Made by a program: the position numbers and the translations under genes. From contig DHNG01000037.1 in the NCBI GenBank assembly GCA_002409405.1, positions 24,290 through 46,542 of the forward strand: DNA of 22,253 bases, in the 5' to 3' direction. Origin of the DNA: Flavobacteriales bacterium UBA5422 (lineage in GTDB: Bacteria; Bacteroidota; Bacteroidia; Flavobacteriales_D; Crocinitomicaceae). Numbering within the stretch: position 1 is the stretch's first letter; the number at the start of each line of letters is the position of its first letter. The notes under the pieces were generated by a model. The model ran no database searches and was not told the origin of the DNA. It worked only from the letters and a program-made list of their open reading frames with translations. Below are positions 16,670 to 22,253 of this stretch, one piece after another.

Positions 16670-17206
16670 ATGCGTGTTAAGTATATCGTCTTATCTGTTT
16701 TAACATGCATTGTAACTTTATGCTATAGCCAACCGGGAGGACATTCAGACACGTATATCAAGGTATGCGATGCTGATGGAAATGCGATTTTATTCAACAC
16801 ATCTGTTTTTTCAAAAAATAAGATTTCGGCGAAACTTAAACTTTTGGCCGGAGTAAAAAGAGAACCGAATTATAGAAGAAAAGCAACATCCGATACAATT
16901 AAAGGTAGTCTTGCGTTTGGTTTTAACCATTTTACGGGAGCCCCTAAAAAGATTGTAATCAAACAGGGAAGTAAGAAAATGACGATTGTTGTTAAGCATT
17001 CTCCCATTATCAAAATAAGGAATTATCTCATTGATTCAATTGTTTTCAAACACGGTAAGTATGAATTGGATTGCTACAAACTACTGATAACACCTGAACG
17101 TAAGTTCAGAGAAGATAGACAATTTTGGAAAAAACCCTTTGGCATTTGTACAGATATAACGCCTTATAATCAAGAGGACTTAAGAAACCTAAGAAACAGG
17201 AAATGA
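16670..17206 (+). CDS. Small predicted secreted protein, unrecognised
   Basis: A 178-residue protein I cannot assign to a family. It opens with a clear signal peptide (MRVKYIVLSVLTCIVTLCYS, cleavage before Gln21). The mature part is short, basic (many Lys and Arg) and has strand-like segments (KKIVIKQGSKKMTIVVKHSP). Three cysteines remain after cleavage (in KVCDADG, ELDCYKL and FGICTDI). No T9SS sorting domain, lipobox or catalytic motif is present. The gene stands alone, with 168 bases before it and 179 after. TATCATTG at 16635-16642 is a one-mismatch match to the -7 consensus and may be its promoter. The protein may sit in the periplasm. It could be lineage-specific. Confidence 0.72.
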   Translation: MRVKYIVLSVLTCIVTLCYSQPGGHSDTYIKVCDADGNAILFNTSVFSKNKISAKLKLLAGVKREPNYRRKATSDTIKGSLAFGFNHFTGAPKKIVIKQGSKKMTIVVKHSPIIKIRNYLIDSIVFKHGKYELDCYKLLITPERKFREDRQFWKKPFGICTDITPYNQEDLRNLRNRK

Positions 17207-17333
17207 CCGGGGAATAAATCTGATGTACTGCTTATATCCACATTACTTCTGTCGGTGCTTGTATACAACAAGATAAGGATTTTTTAGTTGGTATCATCCA
17301 TCTGTTTACTCAATAAAATCTACATTTAACATT

Positions 17334-17365
17334 TATATTTATAAATATAGTTTTATATTTAAATA
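17334..17365. promoter_or_regulatory. AT-rich palindromes upstream of the blaI-type gene (candidate operators)
   Basis: A perfect 16-bp palindrome, TATATTTATAAATATA (17334-17349), and a 10-bp palindrome, TATTTAAATA (17356-17365), have centres 19 bases apart, about two helical turns. BlaI/MecI-type repressors bind dyads as dimers in their own promoter, so autoregulatory operators are expected here. A further short palindrome, TTGTATACAA, lies at 17259-17268. The very high AT content makes chance dyads more likely, so this is tentative. Confidence 0.45.
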
Positions 17366-17385
17366 AATAGTTATATCATTGTAGT

Positions 17386-17754
17386 ATGAAAAAAGAATTA
17401 ACACGAGCAGAAGAACAGATCATGCAGGCAATTTGGTCAGTTGGTAAAGGATTTGCAAAAGATATCCACGAACAGCTGGAAGAGCCAAGACCAGCTTACA
17501 ATACAGTATTAACTGTCATTCGTGTATTGGTGCAAAAAGGATTTGTGAATTACAAAACCTATGGAAAGTCGAATGAGTATTACCCGCTCATCACGCGGGA
17601 AGCCTATTCAGCACAACGGATGCAGTCGCTGAAAGAAAATTACTTCGGGAACTCGAATGCCAGACTGCTATCTTTTTTCATGAAAGAAAATAACCTTGAT
17701 CTGAAAGATCTGAACGAATTGTTGGAAATTATTAAAAACGAGGATCATGACTAA
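17386..17754 (+). CDS. BlaI/MecI/CopY-family transcriptional repressor
   Basis: A 122-residue winged-helix DNA-binding protein. Residues 1 to about 70 form the winged helix: LTRAEEQIMQAIW is the first helix of the family, PAYNTVLTVIRVLVQKGFVNY (36-56) covers the recognition helix and start of the wing, and the rest of the wing carries GKSNEYYPLI. Residues 71-122 form the helical dimerisation tail. In this family the repressor dimer is inactivated when the partner membrane protease senses its signal. The next gene, overlapping by 8 bases, is such a protease, so the pair is a complete sensor/repressor module. No beta-lactamase lies nearby; in Bacteroidota such pairs commonly control unknown targets. 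Confidence 0.94.
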   Translation: MKKELTRAEEQIMQAIWSVGKGFAKDIHEQLEEPRPAYNTVLTVIRVLVQKGFVNYKTYGKSNEYYPLITREAYSAQRMQSLKENYFGNSNARLLSFFMKENNLDLKDLNELLEIIKNEDHD

Positions 17755-19126
17755 TTACCTGTGGTATATTGTGGAAGCCAATGTGTGGATCATCTTGTTA
17801 TTTGGGGTGTTTAAACTTACACAACGTTACCTTTCATTTAGTTGGCAGCGTTTCTCGTTGCTTTCAATTCCCTTGCTTTCAATACTGATCGTCTGGATCA
17901 AGCAAGTACGCATTACTGAATCTTCCTGGAGTTACCACATTCCGGTTATTGAATTAGAACCGGTTGCAGTTCAATCTCACCAACAGGAAGTCATGTCCTC
18001 AGGGATCTCCTGGGTAGAAATCGGTTATTGGAGTGGAGTTGTATTACTTTCAGCATGGATGCTCTTCCATCTTTTTAAAGTTCTTCTGGAATTTTTAAGT
18101 TCCAAACGCTTAAAAGAAGACGGATTTTCAGTGATTGAATTACCCGATAAAAATCCCTCCTCCTTTTTTCGCTTCATTCAATTGCCGTCGGGCCTCCCGG
18201 AAGAAGACCGGCAAATTATCTTCCAGCACGAAAAAATTCACGCACAGAAATGGCATTCTGCTGATCGTTTGTACCTGGAAGCTGCGCACTGCATCTTTTG
18301 GTTCAATCCGTTGTTCTTGCTAATCAAAAAAGAATTGCTCCATCTTCACGAATTTGAAGTAGATCGGATCATGTATAACAGATACCGTGTCGGCTATATG
18401 GAATTCCTGCTGGCTTATTCTCTCGGAACTAGTTCATCCAAATATTTATTCACCAATCAGTTTGTGACAAAACTCACGCTGATTAAACGCATCAAAATCA
18501 TGAAAAATAATTCAAAAAAAGTAGTAATCGCTGCATTTGCACTGCCGGTTATCGCAGGTGGTCTTACGTTGATCTCTTTTACAGTTGAAAAAGGTTCGAA
18601 AGAATCAACACAACTTGAAAATCGTACATCTTTGCAGACGAAGGACGATGATCAGATCCGTAAGACGGAACGTATAATTGAGACCCCGAAAACAGAAAAA
18701 GAAGTGAGTGTCAAGAGCAATTCATCTGAAAAAGTCATCGATGAAAAGGCGATCCAGTTTATTCCACCAGTTGAACCGAACGACGAGAAGTTGTCTGAAA
18801 AACCAAGCAAATTGAAGCAGGAAAATGACATGGACAAAGTTCCGGAATTCGTGGGAGGAATGGAGGCTATGACGAAATACATCGTCGAAAACACACACTA
18901 TCCGGATGCTGCAGTTAAGTCAAAAACAACTGGAAAAGTGATGGTATCATTCCTTGTTACAAAAGAAGGAAAAGTAGTCAAAGCTATAATCAAACGGGGC
19001 GTTAGTAAGGAATTGGACGAAGAAGCGTTACGCGTTATTTCCTCTATGCCTAACTGGACTCCGGGCGAAAAAGATGGGAAAAAAGTAGACGCAGAGATGT
19101 TGTTACCTGTTTCATTCAAATTATAA
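17747..19126 (+). CDS. BlaR1/MecR1-type M56 peptidase with C-terminal TonB domain
   Basis: A 459-residue inner-membrane sensor protease. Hydrophobic segments lie at about 5-24, 36-53, 93-113 and 258-279. The zinc motif HEKIH (161-165) faces the cytoplasm in this family, and Glu202 or Glu204 in HEFEVD is the likely third ligand. The usual C-terminal penicillin-binding sensor of BlaR1 is absent. Instead a charged linker (about 281-362, many Lys, Glu and Ser) leads to a TonB C-terminal domain (about 366-459: PEFVGGMEAMTKYIVENTHYP, GKVMVSFLVTKEGKV, MPNWTPGEKDGKKVD). The periplasmic part could contact outer-membrane proteins rather than a beta-lactam. It overlaps the repressor gene by 8 bases (ATGACTAA), indicating coupled translation. 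The architecture is known in Bacteroidota, but its signal is not. Confidence 0.94.
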   Translation: MTNYLWYIVEANVWIILLFGVFKLTQRYLSFSWQRFSLLSIPLLSILIVWIKQVRITESSWSYHIPVIELEPVAVQSHQQEVMSSGISWVEIGYWSGVVLLSAWMLFHLFKVLLEFLSSKRLKEDGFSVIELPDKNPSSFFRFIQLPSGLPEEDRQIIFQHEKIHAQKWHSADRLYLEAAHCIFWFNPLFLLIKKELLHLHEFEVDRIMYNRYRVGYMEFLLAYSLGTSSSKYLFTNQFVTKLTLIKRIKIMKNNSKKVVIAAFALPVIAGGLTLISFTVEKGSKESTQLENRTSLQTKDDDQIRKTERIIETPKTEKEVSVKSNSSEKVIDEKAIQFIPPVEPNDEKLSEKPSKLKQENDMDKVPEFVGGMEAMTKYIVENTHYPDAAVKSKTTGKVMVSFLVTKEGKVVKAIIKRGVSKELDEEALRVISSMPNWTPGEKDGKKVDAEMLLPVSFKL

Positions 19127-19137
19127 AACAATCTGAC

Positions 19138-19171
19138 AAGCGTTTGCAGGAGATAAATCCCGCAAACGCTT
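19138..19171. terminator. Shared hairpin between convergent genes
   Basis: AAGCGTTTGC (19138-19147) and GCAAACGCTT (19162-19171) form a perfect 10-bp stem, extended by GGA/TCC beyond one mismatch. It lies 11 bases after the blaR1-type gene and 26 bases beyond the convergent PrsW gene, so it probably ends both transcripts. The T-tracts are short on both sides. Confidence 0.7.
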
Positions 19172-19197
19172 TCTATCAAGTGGGAAAGGTTATAATC

Positions 19198-20532
19198 TCA
19201 GTGTTTAGGTTTTATATAAGCCCATTCCTTGAACTTAAAACGATGAGTTTTTAAGTTTCCCCGATCAATATCCACATCTGTTTTTAGTACTGCTACAATA
19301 GGATATTTGTCATTCACCATCGTTGTATTAGATACCTTTGGTTTCAATAGAATTGTTTCATATGCTCCGGATTCACTACTATGAAACACTTTTGCTACAT
19401 AATAAGTCTCATCATTTTTTAAGAATACCTTTTTTTCGATAAACGCCAACCGCGAATTTCCAAGATATGTGTTCCTCTGAGATAAGGGATGTAACGAAAA
19501 ATACTCTTCGTAGTAGACATTGATATATGCCTCATTAAAGGGTTCACCTTTTATTTTTAACCTGAAATAGGTTGATTTCATACCATAGGGATCTCCTTGC
19601 GAAATTGAAAAAGGCAACTCTATTTTTAAGTTTACCCATCGTCCTTTAATTAACTTAAACCTGCTGAGTCGAACACATGAAACAACGATGATAAAACCGG
19701 ACAGAAGCACAGATACGGTTAGGTGATTAATCGCATAGCTAAGATTTTCAACAAAGATGAGAACAATAAACTGTGCTAAAAATACGATTCCATAGTACAT
19801 CAATAAACGGCTTACAACTTTATTGGAATCAATGACTTTTTTATACGAAAAGAAAGGAGAATTATTGATTGCATTATTGAGTATAATCGCAAAGACAGAA
19901 ATTGTAACCAGAAAATAAAGAATCGTAATGATCCACCCACCAGATTTAGTACCTTCAAAAAGCAACCAAAAGTCGTAGAAGCCATGCGATAAAGCGGCAA
20001 GGAAAAAGAACGCGATGATCCCAAGCACTCCCTGGCTTTTATGATAATATTTATACCGGATTATTCCATAGGCAATCAATGAGGTATCAAACATATGCCC
20101 AACTGTTGTCAAAATTGCCCGATTGTTAATGATGTACGGACCGTACTTTTGAAAGTAAAGTATATTTTCCATTGCTGAGAAACCCAAGGCTGAAATGGAA
20201 ATATATGCCAGGTAGTCGATTGGTTCGTTAAATTGTTTTTTAAAAAGAAAATAGACGATCAGAAATGGAATCATTTTGGCCACTTCTTCTAACATACCAA
20301 TTTTGAAAACGCTGTATAAGAAGTCATTTATAAATTCACCGTTTAATGCAAATTCAAACTTATCCAGGAAATAATCATTTATACCTATTACAATAAATAC
20401 GGAGGCGCACCCCAAAACGAACGTTAAGATAAAGTAGTTCAGTTTTTCGTTTTCATAAATATCAATAAGCCTGTAATAGTCGACCCAGATCCATGCGATG
20501 AAAACAGCAATTATAATGTAAAATGCGATCAT
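19198..20532 (-). CDS. PrsW-family intramembrane protease with extra C-terminal domain
   Basis: A 444-residue polytopic membrane protein. Residues 1-290 carry about nine hydrophobic segments and the PrsW motifs: EEVAK (82-86), GFSAMEN (117-123), His146 in GHMFDTS and HGFYD (183-187). These are the glutamate and histidine residues of this family of glutamic-type or metal-dependent intramembrane proteases, which in Bacillus cleaves the anti-sigma factor RsiW. Residues about 291-444 form a soluble C-terminal region (RFKLIKGRWVNLKIELPFSI onward) with a strand-rich look. I do not recognise it, and the ordinary family lacks it. No sigma or anti-sigma gene is adjacent, so the substrate is unknown. 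The gene is monocistronic, convergent with the blaR1-type gene. Confidence 0.9.
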   Translation of the reverse strand: MIAFYIIIAVFIAWIWVDYYRLIDIYENEKLNYFILTFVLGCASVFIVIGINDYFLDKFEFALNGEFINDFLYSVFKIGMLEEVAKMIPFLIVYFLFKKQFNEPIDYLAYISISALGFSAMENILYFQKYGPYIINNRAILTTVGHMFDTSLIAYGIIRYKYYHKSQGVLGIIAFFFLAALSHGFYDFWLLFEGTKSGGWIITILYFLVTISVFAIILNNAINNSPFFSYKKVIDSNKVVSRLLMYYGIVFLAQFIVLIFVENLSYAINHLTVSVLLSGFIIVVSCVRLSRFKLIKGRWVNLKIELPFSISQGDPYGMKSTYFRLKIKGEPFNEAYINVYYEEYFSLHPLSQRNTYLGNSRLAFIEKKVFLKNDETYYVAKVFHSSESGAYETILLKPKVSNTTMVNDKYPIVAVLKTDVDIDRGNLKTHRFKFKEWAYIKPKH

Positions 20533-20623
20533 GAGATAAGTGGTACTATTTTTTTAATAATTTGTAAATATAGTGGATTAATTTGTGATTTGAATTGCTC
20601 CATAGAATGGGGGATATGAAACA

Positions 20624-20653
20624 AAAAAAGCATCCATACTTGAATGCTTTTTT
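20624..20653. terminator. Rho-independent terminator of the LRR gene
   Basis: AAAAAAGCAT (20624-20633) pairs with ATGCTTTTTT (20644-20653) around a 10-base loop. On the minus strand it begins 35 bases after the stop of the leucine-rich-repeat gene and ends in a T run. The A/T symmetry would let it work in both directions. Confidence 0.85.
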
Positions 20654-20688
20654 GTTTTTTAATACTAAAACTGGATGTTGATTTCCTT

Positions 20689-21942
20689 CTATTCTATCTT
20701 CTGAAGTTTTTGAATAAATCTTCCGGTATTCAAACCGACACAATCAAAAAAGTAAACTCCGGCAGATAAAGATTCGGTATTTAGTACATTATTACCAACC
20801 AAGAATTCGCCTTTGGCAATTGTAGTTCCATCTATTGAGATCAATTGATACGATGTATTTTCATCTACGCGAATGTTTACAAGGCTGGAAGCCGGATTTG
20901 GATAAAATTCAATTCTTGATTTTTCTAAATGATTTAAACCAAGCATGCAATTTTCGTTAAAAGAGGTGCCGGCATCAAATGAAAAATTATTTCCGGTCCA
21001 ATTAGCTGTAGAATATGCAGCATCGTCAACCTGGATACATGTCAGCGGGTTATTAGTCGTCCAAAGTAGTTGTAGATTTGGATTGGTTCCGTTAGCAATA
21101 TTCAATGAAGTAAGCTGACTGGAAAAACAATACACAACCTCTAGTAATGGATTATTAGAGAAATCAAGACTTGTTAATTGTGTGAATGGACAATCGAATC
21201 GCTTTAAGAGCGGACAGTTGGATAAATCAAGTTGGGTATAAAGGCCGTTAACTCCGCGGAATTCTACCAGGGCAGGACAATTTTCCAGATCGATTGTTGA
21301 TAGTTGATTTCCATTACACATGATGTATTCCAACGCATTATTTGGAGCAAAATCTAACTGATTTAACGGGTTTGAACTACAATCTAATCGTTTAAGCAAA
21401 GCCTGATTGGTTAAATTAAGTGTTTGAATAGAATTACTTGTACAGTATAATTCGATTAAAGCCGGATTTTGGCTGACATCAAGCACATTCAAACTGTTGT
21501 TCTCGCAATACAAATATTCAAGATTCGGATTATTGCTAATAGTTAGACTTTGAAGTGGATTGATCGAACAGCGAAGATTACGCAAGTTAATATTGGCTGA
21601 GACGTCCAGTGAAGTAATATCATTCATGGCGCAAATCAAACTCTGTAAGGCAATATTATTCGATACATCTAACGCATTCAATTGATTGTTGACGCACGAT
21701 AAAAAGACAATGTTTTCAAAGGCTTCAATACCAGTTAAGTCAAAGATTTGCATTCCTGCACACATGATGCTATCTGTAAAGTTGAATGCTTCCGATATCT
21801 GAATCTCATTGTCTGCATTCGTGTTGATTCCCGGATGATTCAATAAGTAGTTTTTAAAATTAGCATCGGGAATAGTAACAATTTGTGCATGTGAAAAGGA
21901 AAGAAATCCACACGCGAATAGGATGAATAGAACTTTTTTCAT
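20689..21942 (-). CDS. Secreted leucine-rich-repeat protein with T9SS sorting domain
   Basis: A 417-residue extracellular protein. Residues 1-19 form a signal peptide (SHA before Gln20). VTIPDANFKNYLLNHPGINTNADNEI (22-47) is a cap common in Bacteroidota LRR proteins. About ten repeats of 21 residues follow (about 75-300), with the pattern LxxLxCxxNxLxxLDVSxN. The cysteine recurs exactly every 21 residues: 83, 104, 125, 146, 167, 188, 209, then Gly230 in its place, then 251 and 272. Residues about 345-417 are a type A T9SS sorting domain (IEFYPNPASSLVNI to GVYFFDC and FIQKLQKIE). LRR proteins of this kind usually bind proteins or surfaces; the ligand is unknown. It is transcribed alone and has its own terminator. 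Confidence 0.95.
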   Translation of the reverse strand: MKKVLFILFACGFLSFSHAQIVTIPDANFKNYLLNHPGINTNADNEIQISEAFNFTDSIMCAGMQIFDLTGIEAFENIVFLSCVNNQLNALDVSNNIALQSLICAMNDITSLDVSANINLRNLRCSINPLQSLTISNNPNLEYLYCENNSLNVLDVSQNPALIELYCTSNSIQTLNLTNQALLKRLDCSSNPLNQLDFAPNNALEYIMCNGNQLSTIDLENCPALVEFRGVNGLYTQLDLSNCPLLKRFDCPFTQLTSLDFSNNPLLEVVYCFSSQLTSLNIANGTNPNLQLLWTTNNPLTCIQVDDAAYSTANWTGNNFSFDAGTSFNENCMLGLNHLEKSRIEFYPNPASSLVNIRVDENTSYQLISIDGTTIAKGEFLVGNNVLNTESLSAGVYFFDCVGLNTGRFIQKLQKIE

Positions 21943-22180
21943 AGTAATTGTTTTTGTTGATTAATACATAATTGGTATAAAGAACACCATTATTTCTGAA
22001 TTAATTTGATGCATGTATTTATGAAGGTTGGCTATTGATTAATCAGTTCATTCGAATGATTGTTGTGATTGAGGTATCTCTCGTTCTCCCATACGAAAAG
22101 AAAGAGCAGCCGACAATAGGGCCCAAATTACTAAATTAAAAAAAGAGTGAATCTGAGAGTGAGCGAATAGGATAAAACAA

Positions 22181-22215
22181 AAAAGTGTGTAATGCTTTTC
22201 GCTTTACACACTTTT
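22181..22215 (-). terminator. Rho-independent terminator of the tRNA gene
   Basis: AAAAGTGTGTAA (22181-22192) pairs with TTACACACTTTT (22204-22215), a perfect 12-bp stem with a short inner GC/GC extension. On the minus strand it begins 6 bases beyond the encoded CCA of the tRNA and runs into TTTTTTGTTTTA. Confidence 0.88.
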
Positions 22216-22221
22216 CTTTTT

Positions 22222-22253
22222 TGGTGGGGAATGACGGGTTCGAACCGCCGACC
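22222..22253 (-). tRNA. tRNA gene, 3' part only (cut by window edge)
   Basis: Read on the minus strand, the sequence ends with a T-arm of stem GGCGG, loop TTCGAAC and stem CCGTC (22233-22249), then the acceptor strand ATTCCCC (22226-22232), discriminator A (22225) and an encoded CCA (22222-22224). The preceding GGTC belongs to the variable loop. The anticodon lies outside the window, so the amino acid cannot be stated. The 5' acceptor strand should read GGGGAAT. Confidence 0.92.

Noticed and set aside
17374..17381. TATCATTG as the -7 element of the blaI-type gene
   Set aside because: It lies only 4 bases before the ATG, so transcription would begin inside the gene, and the start codon is fixed by the family N-terminus.
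17386..19126. Antibiotic-resistance island
   Set aside because: The BlaI/BlaR1 pair has no beta-lactamase or penicillin-binding domain nearby and its base composition matches its neighbours.

Overview
The window looks like a chromosomal segment of a Bacteroidota bacterium, most likely of the order Flavobacteriales (possibly a Fluviicola-like Crocinitomicaceae; this is inference from gene content, not a search). The evidence is two secreted proteins with type IX secretion (T9SS) C-terminal sorting domains, a DUF4494 protein (a family known from Bacteroidota), a BlaI/BlaR1 pair whose sensor ends in a TonB-like domain, AT-rich DNA, weak Shine-Dalgarno sequences, and several matches to the Bacteroidota -7 element TAnnTTTG upstream of genes.

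Layout. 1-344 is non-coding and carries degenerate copies of a short CTATGTTTC-like repeat, including a 30-bp direct repeat with one mismatch. 345-3359 (-) encodes a large secreted protein with two amidohydrolase modules; the first has lost its metal ligands. 3360-3517 holds two inverted repeats, one overlapping a putative promoter. 3518-6337 (-) is leuS. Divergent from it, 6557-8269 (+) is etfB-etfA, closed by a strong terminator. 8375-10237 (+) is a bifunctional-nuclease-family gene followed closely by a nucleoside-permease-like transporter. 10370-12361 (+) is a glycine-rich, Ig/PKD-repeat T9SS protein with its own promoter and terminator. 12483-13861 (+) is a translationally coupled lipoprotein and outer-membrane-barrel-like pair of unknown role. 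13968-16501 (+) is a tight three-gene operon: DUF4494, pdxH and an M16 zinc protease. 16670-17206 (+) is an unrecognised small secreted protein. 17386-19126 (+) is an overlapping blaI/blaR1-type repressor and sensor pair, preceded by AT-rich palindromes. A shared hairpin separates it from 19198-20532 (-), a PrsW-family membrane protease. 20689-21942 (-) is a T9SS leucine-rich-repeat protein with cysteines at a strict 21-residue spacing. The window closes with the 3' end of a tRNA gene on the minus strand (22222-22253) and its terminator.

Most of the window is conserved housekeeping (translation, flavoprotein electron transfer, vitamin B6, nucleoside uptake) mixed with cell-envelope and secreted proteins typical of this phylum. 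I see no transposase, integrase, CRISPR array, phage gene or recognisable defence operon. The least explained parts are the lipoprotein/barrel pair, the orphan 178-aa secreted protein, the C-terminal domain of the PrsW protein, and the non-coding repeats and dyads. I do not find a convincing undescribed multi-gene system.
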